NCBI GenBank assembly: GCA_024275165.1
Contig: JAJRZQ010000043.1
Location: 1 to 17,242, forward strand
Length of the DNA stretch: 17,242 nucleotides
From: a bacterium
Lineage (GTDB): Bacteria > SAR324 > XYD2-FULL-50-16
Direction of reading: 5' to 3'
Shown here: positions 1 through 5,747 of the stretch, piece by piece
Position numbering within the stretch: the stretch's first letter is position 1
Layout of the letters: each line of letters opens with the position of its first letter
Translations under genes and position numbers: made by a program
The notes under the pieces: model-generated
Told to the model about the DNA's origin: nothing
Seen by the model: the letters and a program-made list of their open reading frames with translations, nothing else
Databases searched by the model: none

Positions 1-88
1 AACAAACAATATGGGCCTGAAGGCCAAAGCCCAAGAACTGGGGGTGGATGAGGACTCTTTAAAGGAGTTTGTCGCCCGTCAGCAAAAG
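1..88 (+). repeat. Direct repeat, copy 1 (start of small membrane protein gene A)
   Basis: Bases 1-88 match 2249-2336 with a single difference (position 19, G against A). Identity stops abruptly inside the reading frame after the CAGCAAAAG stretch. Homology may continue to the left beyond the window, because copy 2 has matching coding sequence upstream of this point. Confidence 0.95.
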
Positions 89-418
89 GCCAAAGAGCGG
101 AAAAAAGATATTGCGCAACTTGCCGAAGAGTTTGGGGTAGACACAGTTACATTATCTTCTGAATTTCGAATAGGGTCAATATTCAGTATTTCGCTAAATG
201 CATTACTAATTTTTTGTTTTTTAATATTACCGCCTCTTGTGGGTCTATTTGAATTGATAGTGGGCTCTGCGCATAATGATTTGTCTTCAAGTGCTTTAGG
301 TCTATTAGGGTGTTCTCTTTGGCTTTTACTTGGAGTATTTTTTGAAATTCGTCTTTGGAAAAGTTATAAGATTATTCAACGAATGATTCAGAAAAATAAA
401 TCAGCTATTTATGCCTAA
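1..418 (+). CDS. Small two-segment membrane protein, copy A (candidate entry-exclusion protein), 5' partial
   Basis: The reading frame is open from the window edge. By comparison with copy B at 2238-2555 the true start lies about 10 bases outside the window, so only five codons are missing. Seen: a charged, helical N-terminal part containing GLKAKAQELGVDEDSLKEF, a second weakly similar motif (IAQLAEEFGVD) directly after it, then two long hydrophobic stretches separated by a short loop, and a basic C-terminal tail. The first 88 bases are almost identical to copy B, after which the two proteins are unrelated in sequence but alike in layout. Its stop codon overlaps that of the traG-tail remnant on the other strand (415-417 against 416-418), the same geometry as copy B with traG. 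I infer an inner-membrane entry-exclusion protein like TraS or Eex. No family match can be claimed; a phage-exclusion or immunity membrane protein is the alternative. Confidence 0.7.
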   Translation, partial: TNNMGLKAKAQELGVDEDSLKEFVARQQKAKERKKDIAQLAEEFGVDTVTLSSEFRIGSIFSISLNALLIFCFLILPPLVGLFELIVGSAHNDLSSSALGLLGCSLWLLLGVFFEIRLWKSYKIIQRMIQKNKSAIYA

Positions 419-619
419 TTTTTCCTACCAAAGTTTGTTCCAATAATATCATTGAGTGCATTTTCAACAGGAGAATTTCTTGATCGAGAAATGTTTTCAT
501 CATCTTTGTCTGCAAAAATATTTTTCATCATTTTGCTGTAATCACGGTTAAATTGATTCTGGTCTAAAGAGCCTGATCGGCTGTGATAAGTAACTAAATT
601 CTCTTGTTTTTCTCTGAGA
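415..619 (-). pseudogene. traG: Remnant of a second traG 3' end (TraG C-terminal tail)
   Basis: Reading the minus strand from about 619 to a TAG at 415-417 gives 67 codons with no start and no upstream continuation. The peptide resembles the C-terminus of the intact TraG. Both carry KQE, then a tyrosine about six residues later, then FNRDYSKMMK here against FDHAYANMMK in the intact protein, followed by an Asp/Asn/Glu-rich stretch. The two are clearly related but far from identical, so this is a divergent allele and not a recent copy. Homology ends near 619, where the plus-strand ATPase fragment begins, which marks a recombination joint. The stop codon overlaps the stop of membrane gene A exactly as the intact traG stop overlaps that of gene B. 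It is probably not translated in place. Confidence 0.75.
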
Positions 620-1145
620 AACCAAGATCAAGACTTTAGGCGATAAATACAAAGAAGAAATTAAGAAACTGCAAACTAATGCGGCCAATAACATTGGAAT
701 CCCATTTTATATTTATAGCGGTAAAATTCTGCAAAATCACCAAAATGGCTTAGGTGCCCAATTACGCGTCGACCCTTCTAAAAGCAAAACCCCTATGAAA
801 TTAGTTAGTAATTTTGATAGTGATCAAGATATTTTAAACAGCATGAGTTCTGGCCAGCTTTCTGGTATTGTGATGGCCTTAACTTTATCCCTTAATCAAG
901 CCTTTTGTAATACTTCAAAACTGGGGATGCTAATGATTGATGATCCTTTACAAACGATGGATGACATCAACTTAGCCTCTCTCATTGAATTGCTGAGAAG
1001 CGGCTTTAAAGGCAAGCAATTGATCCTCTCAACTCATGAAGACCACTTGTCCCAGCTCATTCAATACCGCTTTAAACAATATGGTTATGTTCCAAAAGTT
1101 ATAAATTTGATGAAGGAAAGTCTAAATTCCACAGAAATTGAATAA
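618..1145 (+). pseudogene. 3' fragment of an SMC/Rad50-like ATPase gene
   Basis: The frame is open from 618 (a TGA precedes it at 615-617) to 1145, about 175 codons, without a plausible start at the left edge; the first ATG is at 795. Seen: a short charged helical piece (end of a coiled coil), an ABC-type signature-like SSGQLSG at about residues 77-83, a Walker B-like LMIDDPLQTMDD at about 106-117, and an STHEDH switch-histidine motif near 138. This is the C-terminal half of the nucleotide-binding head of an SMC/RecF/Rad50-like ATPase; the N-terminal Walker A half is missing. Such ATPases occur in DNA repair and in anti-phage systems (Lamassu LmuB-like proteins are one possibility), but the fragment is too short to choose. 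The truncation coincides with the end of the traG-tail remnant. Confidence 0.7.
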
Positions 1146-1281
1146 AATTTTAACATTATTTTAAGATCGTCCACATTCTCGTTACTGTTATGATTGAGGT
1201 TGCCACCATTTCGTGAGCACCTTAAATCGCTGAGAGAATTATTTATTCTTTTGACAATGGTCATGTAAAAGAAAAATAAGC

Positions 1282-1508
1282 GTGGCGGAGCAGATCAAAG
1301 ACCGATCCAAGTTTCTTTTTTCGCGTCTCTTAAAGGCCTTAGAGGCGGAAATCTAGCAAGAAGCCGTTTCTTTCGGCACCGACGAACTCAACGGAGCCTT
1401 TTTATCTGGGAGGCGATTGAACGGGATTTGGGGGTTTTTGAGCGGGATTTTCACGAGGCGGCCCATCAATCCAGCCTCAACAGTGAATGCTCGATAGCCG
1501 ATTCTTGA
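1282..1508 (+). pseudogene. Decayed ORF of unknown family
   Basis: From a GTG at 1282 the frame reads VAEQIKDRSKFLFSRLLKAL and a few more residues to an in-frame TAG near 1355, then continues as QEAVSFGTDELNGA. A one-base shift near 1400 leads into another protein-like stretch (IWEAIERDLGVFERDFHEAA) ending at TGA 1506-1508. One stop and one shift would be needed to join the parts. Base composition resembles the tra backbone and not the AT-rich neighbours. I do not recognise the family. Confidence 0.35.
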
Positions 1509-1532
1509 ATACTTGCGCTTTTACTATTTTTA

Positions 1533-1561
1533 TTGATTTATGTATTTATGTGTGTTATGGT
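1533..1561 (+). promoter_or_regulatory. Possible hicAB promoter
   Basis: TTGATT at 1533-1538 and TATGGT at 1556-1561 are separated by 17 bases. Both are imperfect matches to sigma-70 boxes in an AT-rich stretch, and the predicted start would leave only a few bases before the hicA ATG, so support is weak. HicAB operons are usually repressed by HicB bound near the promoter; no clear operator is visible. Confidence 0.3.
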
Positions 1562-1575
1562 TTTGATAAAAAAGG

Positions 1576-1767
1576 ATGATAGTGACAAAGCGAGAGATTG
1601 AAAAATACCTCAAGCAAGCTGGGTTTGTAAAACAAGGAGGGGGTAAACACGATCTCTGGTTTAAAGAAGGTGTTGGCTTGATCCCTGTACCTCGCCATAA
1701 GGGAGATATCCCCCTAGGTACGGCGCGCAGTATTTTGCGCCGGGCTAAGATAGACAAAAAAATTTAA
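1576..1767 (+). CDS. hicA: HicA-type toxin (mRNA interferase)
   Basis: The 63-residue length and layout are typical of HicA: a basic N-terminus, a GGGKHDLWF segment with the expected catalytic histidine at residue 25, then VPRHKGDIPLGTARSIL. HicA folds as a small double-stranded-RNA-binding-like domain and cleaves mRNA when not bound by HicB. The ATG at 1576 follows an AAAAAAGG stretch. hicB begins nine bases after the stop, so the two are co-transcribed in the usual toxin-first order. Nothing is missing from the protein, so the pair may be active and act as an addiction module of the element. Function is assigned from family motifs only. Confidence 0.9.
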   Translation: MIVTKREIEKYLKQAGFVKQGGGKHDLWFKEGVGLIPVPRHKGDIPLGTARSILRRAKIDKKI

Positions 1768-1776
1768 GGCAAAACG

Positions 1777-2178
1777 ATGTACTACGCAATTTTTACACAA
1801 ACTATGGAAGGGGTGGAAGTCCGCTTTCCCGATGCACCCAGTGCCATCACCTTTGGCAAGGACTTGGATGAAGCCTATGAAATGGCCGTCGATGTGCTTT
1901 CGGCCATCTTGGCGGCAGGCAAGAAAGGGCAGGATTACCTAACCCCTCATGTCTTAGAAGACCTGCAAAAGGGGATGAAGGAGGGGGAATTGATCTTTCC
2001 GGTGCGACCAGACTCAAAAATTATGGAAAGCTATTCCCCCAAAGAAAGAGTCAGCGTCATGCTGGATAAGGCGTTGCTTTCCGAAATCGACAAAGCCCGA
2101 GCCAACCCCAAGGTAGACCGCTCGAAGTGGCTTGCCAATGCGGCCCATTACTTTTTAGGGCAGCAAAAGGCTACATGA
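1777..2178 (+). CDS. hicB: HicB-type antitoxin with ribbon-helix-helix-like C-terminus
   Basis: 133 residues. The N-terminal half (about 1-60) shows the HicB partial RNase H-like fold pattern (MYYAIFTQTMEGVEVRFPDA, then DLDEAYEMAVDVLSAIL), which binds and blocks HicA. The C-terminal part (about 88-128, ERVSVMLDKALLSEIDKARA and following) looks like a ribbon-helix-helix DNA-binding domain, which would let the protein repress its own operon. AAGG lies seven bases before the ATG. Length is normal for the RHH subgroup of HicB. The gene ends with TGA, 59 bases before the start of membrane protein gene B, which has its own promoter. Confidence 0.9.
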   Translation: MYYAIFTQTMEGVEVRFPDAPSAITFGKDLDEAYEMAVDVLSAILAAGKKGQDYLTPHVLEDLQKGMKEGELIFPVRPDSKIMESYSPKERVSVMLDKALLSEIDKARANPKVDRSKWLANAAHYFLGQQKAT

Positions 2179-2186
2179 GTTCTTTG

Positions 2187-2215
2187 TTGAATTGAGTCAA
2201 ATATTAAGGTATGAT
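2187..2215 (+). promoter_or_regulatory. Sigma-70-like promoter of small membrane protein gene B
   Basis: TTGAAT at 2187-2192 and TATGAT at 2210-2215, spaced by 17 bases, are good -35 and -10 matches. The predicted start, about 2222, lies before a GGAG at 2229-2232 and the ATG at 2238. An in-frame ATG at 2211 overlaps the -10 box, which argues against that earlier start. This would give expression independent of both hicAB and the tra operon. Confidence 0.6.
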
Positions 2216-2237
2216 AACGCAAACTTTTGGAGATATC

Positions 2238-2555
2238 ATGAGCGAGCAAACAAACAATATGGGCCTAAAGGCCAAAGCCCAAGAACTGGGGGTGGATGAG
2301 GACTCTTTAAAGGAGTTTGTCGCCCGTCAGCAAAAGAAAGAAAGGCAAATTCTTCCAGTTGTGAGCTTTAACGATATGTTTCTAGCGAAATATATTAACT
2401 TTATTTTTCCCCCAGTCTTTTTGTTTACATTCATTTTTGGGGGATTTTTTGGCAATTGGGGTTGGCTTTCAATAATTATTTGGGTGGTTTTTGGCTCCTT
2501 ACAACTATTTGAATATAAAAAATATTCAACTATTAGAAAGCTTTATAAAATCTAG
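2238..2555 (+). CDS. Small two-segment membrane protein, copy B (candidate entry-exclusion protein)
   Basis: 105 residues. The start at 2238 is chosen because GGAG lies five bases upstream and a good promoter covers the earlier ATG. Residues 1-33 are nearly the same as copy A (MSEQTNNM followed by GLKAKAQELGVDEDSLKEF). After that the sequence switches to an AT-rich tail encoding two hydrophobic segments with many Phe/Trp residues and a basic end (KKYSTIRKLYKI). Its TAG (2553-2555) overlaps the traG TAG (2552-2554) within one CTAG. Small hydrophobic inner-membrane proteins encoded just past traG are known entry-exclusion proteins (TraS of F, Eex of SXT/R391), which block entry of a second copy by recognising donor TraG. 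Position, size and topology fit; opposite orientation and lack of a recognised family keep this an inference. Confidence 0.75.
   Translation: MSEQTNNMGLKAKAQELGVDEDSLKEFVARQQKKERQILPVVSFNDMFLAKYINFIFPPVFLFTFIFGGFFGNWGWLSIIIWVVFGSLQLFEYKKYSTIRKLYKI
2249..2336 (+). repeat. Direct repeat, copy 2 (start of small membrane protein gene B)
   Basis: Pairs with bases 1-88 (87 of 88 identical). The repeat codes for the conserved N-terminal motif, and sequence similarity stops at its end although the reading frame goes on. The pair could serve as homology for recombination that deletes or exchanges the 2.2 kb between them. Confidence 0.95.
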
Positions 2556-5293
2556 AATATTTTACTGATTTTTTGATCTCCTTTTGTAATTCCATATTCA
2601 TCATTCGCATCTAAAGCTTCATTGTCAGCATTATTTAAAGCCTTCTTCATCATATTTGCATATGCGTGATCAAAAGCATCGCGATTAGGTAAATTTCCAT
2701 TTTTATATGCTTCAAATATAGCCTCTTGTTTTTTAAGTAAGGCACCATAGATCATATTTTTCTGTTCAGTTACGCTTTTATTGCTATAAGTAGACGCTCC
2801 AACATTAATCCCAGCTTTGCCTAGTAATGTATTAGTCGTACTAAGACCAGCTTCTCCTTTTGCCCCCCCAGACTCGCTCATTTGCTTTGAAACAACTTGC
2901 TGAATTGCATTTGCAGCTACCATCGCTTGCCCTTTCATAGCGGCTTGATCTAAATTCCCGTGAGCATCATACAAGTTGTCGGTTAATGCTTTGTCGCCAG
3001 TTCGGGCCATATAAGCTAAGGATTCTGCATCTATATGTGACCCAGCTTTTTGAGTGCGGCTGGTATCCACCTCGCTGGTACGCATGAACTTGCTCGATCG
3101 CACATCGCTTTGGGTATCGCCTGTTTTGGAGCGGGAGGCCTGGGTGGCGTCCAGCACCCCTTCGCCGCTGTTGGCGTTGATGTTGAAATCCATCATCTGC
3201 CCTTCATGCAGGTCCGCGGCAGCGGTTTCCCCCTTGTTTGTTCTCATCAGTTCCTTGGCCCCCGCCAAGGTCGCCGCTGTTAGGGCCATGCTTCCCTTGG
3301 CCATGACCTGTCCCTTTTCGCCCACGGCGAGGCTATCCAGCTTCATGCCCGACTTGATTCCCTGAAGGCCGTTTTTCTTGGCCGCTTGGGCCATCTTGGC
3401 GGTTACCACGCTCCCGCTCGCCTTAAACTTGGCGATCTGCGCTTGGCTGGATAAGCCCACCTTGCTCCAGGCCGCCACTTCTCCCTCTTGACTGCCCAAG
3501 GTGGTGCCGATTTGACCGGCGGACATATCGGCGTTGGCGGCCGCCCGATCGGAAAAACCCATTTCGTGGGCCACCCGGTTTTGGGCGTCGTGAGTGGCGA
3601 GTTTTTGCTGGGCGTCCATGGCCGCCGCTTCCTCGTGGCCGGCCATGTTCTCCGCCTGGGCAGCCCCGTAGGCGATACCCGTCTGTTTTTGGGCCGCGTT
3701 GGCCCGGCCCCGCCGCAGAAAATCGGGGCTCGCGTTGGCCACGGAAACCGAACCAAAGGACTGCTCCAGTTCGGTGAGCTTTTTCCCTTTGCCTTCGATG
3801 GACGCCGCCTGCGCCCCTTGGCTCGCTCCCGCCGTGATGGATCCGGTCATCTGCCCCACGGCGCCGGCCATCAAGGCCCCGGAACTAAACCCGGCTATAC
3901 TGGCAAAGGTGGCCGCCAAGGTCACCCCCAGCATCCGCATGGTGCCGAAGAGCCCCAAGGCCTTGCCCGCAGCGGAAGGGGTGAGCATCATCCCGTCGTA
4001 CCCCGTCTGGTTCATGGCCACCTCGGCAAAATAGTCGATCGCCATATTGATCGTCAGCACATGGGTCACCGCGTCCATGATCCCCCAGAACATGACAAAC
4101 ACAAACAAGCCCATCATCTGGTTGAGCACCTTGCCGTAGACGGGGGTGACCAAAAATAGAGCGAAAATCGGCAGCAAAATAATCGAAAAGGCGATGACGA
4201 TCCCCCGGATAACCGGCATATACTCATTGGCCACCATAAAGGTGGTCATCCCCTGCATCATCATGTTTTGGTTGGCCAAGGCCATAGCCGCCTTGTCGGT
4301 GGAAGAGCTGTTCAGCGCATTGTTGAGAGAAGCCGCCAAATGCGCCTGACGGATATAATCGATCGAGGGCATGGGGTTGCCTTGCGAGGCCGCCAGCTTG
4401 ATGTGCCCGTCGATGATGCTCTTGCAGGAGGCATAGCTGGAGATATCGTCGGGGTCGATCCCCGCCTGCTTGCAGATGGATTTGCGGTATTCCTCAAAGG
4501 TGCCCGGGGACGCGTAATAGTTCTTTATCCCCCCGACCCCGGTCCAGGCCTCGGCGCAGGACATGGCCAGCCCCGTGGGGTTGGCGGCATCGTAAACCAC
4601 GGTGGGAACAATCGGGTCGGCCGCTTGGTCCAAGATACCGATGAAATCGTTGTTTTTGGCGATATTGTTGATGGTCAGGGTGGTGCCCGGTCGTTGCAAC
4701 TCAAAAAGCAGGCAATTGCTCATGTAGCCCTCCAGGCTTTGTTCCCTCAGGCCGTCGCTCATCCCCGGCTTGATCTCGGCGATTTTTTTGATCAAATCGA
4801 ACCCGATGCCCCCCGCCCCGGAACGATAACTCATGGCTTGGTCCAGCACGGAAGTATCCACGATCTCGATAATGGAGCGCTCAATACTGTTGGTCACCCC
4901 TAAAAAAACCACCGCCAGTTCGGGGATCCCGGATATCTCCATGGATTTGTTCAAGACCTTGTCTTGCACCATCAGACTGCCGGTGGGGACAATGGTGCCG
5001 ATATAAACGGTAATTCCCGCGAAAAGAGGGAGCAAGGGGGCAAACCCAAAATCCACCTTGCCCGCCTTGATCCCCCGAATCGCCTGCAAGGCCATGATCC
5101 CCAACCCAGAGGCCACGGCCAGGGGCAGAAAAAGCAAGTGATAGCGGCTATCGGAAAAAATCAGGGCCATGGTCTTTATAGCGTTGGTCACTGGGCCGAA
5201 AGCGTTGTAGACATGGTATTCCATGGTAACGGCCAGGGCTTGGCCGGGTAGGACCGTCAATAAAAACACCAAAGCCAGAGAAGAGCGTTTCAT
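2552..5293 (-). CDS. traG: TraG, mating-pair stabilisation and exclusion protein
   Basis: 913 residues, close to F TraG. The start at 5293 has GGAG seven bases upstream and begins a signal-like segment (MKRSSLALVFLLTVL). The N-terminal third holds membrane segments (YHLLFLPLAVASGLGIMAL; FAPLLPLFAGITVYIGTIV) typical of TraG_N. Further membrane segments lie around residues 390-500, followed by a long soluble, Ala/Gln-rich periplasmic region. TraG acts in pilus assembly, stabilises mating pairs with TraN, and its C-terminal region is the partner of the entry-exclusion protein. Odd: from about residue 748 (below position 3050) the gene turns AT-rich. By hand count G+C is 22/60 at 2641-2700 against 38/60 at 3481-3540, suggesting that the tail came from another source. 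It is last in the operon and ends against membrane gene B with overlapping stops. Confidence 0.93.
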   Translation of the reverse strand: MKRSSLALVFLLTVLPGQALAVTMEYHVYNAFGPVTNAIKTMALIFSDSRYHLLFLPLAVASGLGIMALQAIRGIKAGKVDFGFAPLLPLFAGITVYIGTIVPTGSLMVQDKVLNKSMEISGIPELAVVFLGVTNSIERSIIEIVDTSVLDQAMSYRSGAGGIGFDLIKKIAEIKPGMSDGLREQSLEGYMSNCLLFELQRPGTTLTINNIAKNNDFIGILDQAADPIVPTVVYDAANPTGLAMSCAEAWTGVGGIKNYYASPGTFEEYRKSICKQAGIDPDDISSYASCKSIIDGHIKLAASQGNPMPSIDYIRQAHLAASLNNALNSSSTDKAAMALANQNMMMQGMTTFMVANEYMPVIRGIVIAFSIILLPIFALFLVTPVYGKVLNQMMGLFVFVMFWGIMDAVTHVLTINMAIDYFAEVAMNQTGYDGMMLTPSAAGKALGLFGTMRMLGVTLAATFASIAGFSSGALMAGAVGQMTGSITAGASQGAQAASIEGKGKKLTELEQSFGSVSVANASPDFLRRGRANAAQKQTGIAYGAAQAENMAGHEEAAAMDAQQKLATHDAQNRVAHEMGFSDRAAANADMSAGQIGTTLGSQEGEVAAWSKVGLSSQAQIAKFKASGSVVTAKMAQAAKKNGLQGIKSGMKLDSLAVGEKGQVMAKGSMALTAATLAGAKELMRTNKGETAAADLHEGQMMDFNINANSGEGVLDATQASRSKTGDTQSDVRSSKFMRTSEVDTSRTQKAGSHIDAESLAYMARTGDKALTDNLYDAHGNLDQAAMKGQAMVAANAIQQVVSKQMSESGGAKGEAGLSTTNTLLGKAGINVGASTYSNKSVTEQKNMIYGALLKKQEAIFEAYKNGNLPNRDAFDHAYANMMKKALNNADNEALDANDEYGITKGDQKISKIF

Positions 5294-5454
5294 TGTTTTC
5301 TCCAGATGAAGCGTTGAAGTTTGGTTGGAGGAAGGAACCGGGTCGCCAAGCGGGTCTCTTCCAAGGCGGGCAACAGTTCCGGACAACCTGAAGGCAACAG
5401 CAAAAAAAGCGTTGGGAAATCGGCTAAAAGCAGTAAAATTGGATTCTTTTTCAT
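5290..5454 (-). CDS. 54-residue small ORF coupled to traG
   Basis: Starts MKKNPILLLLADF, with a hydrophobic leader (to about residue 24) ending in LLPSGC, then a proline-rich, basic tail ending FIWRKQ. Its ATG (5454) overlaps the stop of the upstream ORF as ATGA, and its own TGA (5290-5292) overlaps the traG ATG as ATGA. Such coupling at both ends strongly suggests real translation. The LPSGC could be a poor lipobox, since residue -3 is proline and not leucine, so a lipoprotein is possible but unproven. No family is recognised. An alternative is a leader whose translation only serves to bring ribosomes to traG. Confidence 0.6.
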   Translation of the reverse strand: MKKNPILLLLADFPTLFLLLPSGCPELLPALEETRLATRFLPPTKLQRFIWRKQ

Positions 5455-5743
5455 TTTGTCGTTCTTGTTTTCAGGTTGATGAAGTTCATGGCCAACCGCT
5501 CTTTGGCTTGACGCGGTTCTTGTTGTCGGATTCGTTCCTTGGCAAAGCGGGTTAAATGGCTTGCCGGATAGATTTCATGAGCTACCCAGGTTTTGGCGCG
5601 CCGCGCCGCCTCTTTTTCTCCCAACTCCTTCCAGAGCGCGACAAACAAGTCTTGGTGCTCGTCGATCAAGCGCAACTCTTGGCGCAAATCCTGGAGCGCA
5701 ATTCCTTTCTTTTGCCTTCTGCCCCTTTTTTGCCTTTCTTCAT
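5451..5743 (-). CDS. Small charged protein between traH and traG, apparently frameshifted
   Basis: An ATG at 5743 lies four bases past the traH stop and reads MKKGKK before leaving the productive frame after 25 codons. The frame one base back is open from just after the traH stop down to 5451 and encodes a protein-like stretch with IDEHQDLFVALWKELGEKEA and ASHLTRFAKERIRQQEPRQA. This frame has no ATG; a TTG at 5687 would give 78 residues. One extra A in the A6 run (positions 5726-5731) would join the ATG to the long frame and give about 97 residues. It could therefore be a -1 frameshift, a sequencing error, or a TTG start. The product is soluble, helical and highly charged; the family is unknown. 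It is coupled by ATGA to the 54-residue ORF. Confidence 0.55.
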
Positions 5744-5747
5744 GGGA

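Larger units (their letters stand above)
1146..1575. other. Gap without an intact gene
   Basis: This 430-base stretch between the ATPase fragment and hicA holds no intact reading frame of useful length. The first part (to about 1280) is AT-rich with nothing recognisable. The middle (1282-1508) is GC-richer and looks like a decayed coding region, listed separately. The last part is AT-rich and holds a possible hicA promoter. Confidence 0.6.

Noticed and set aside
1530-1757. 75-codon minus-strand ORF over hicA
   Set aside because: Complement of hicA, with no relation to known antitoxins and no ribosome-binding site.
2211-2237. Earlier ATG for membrane protein B
   Set aside because: It overlaps the probable -10 box, and the ATG at 2238 has GGAG at good spacing; copy A also agrees with the shorter form.
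3488-4159. Long plus-strand ORFs opposite traG (also 4268-4903, 3699-4034, 4964-5251)
   Set aside because: They lie antisense to a well-recognised traG, are Gly/His/Pro/Arg-rich as expected of GC-rich complements, and show no motifs.
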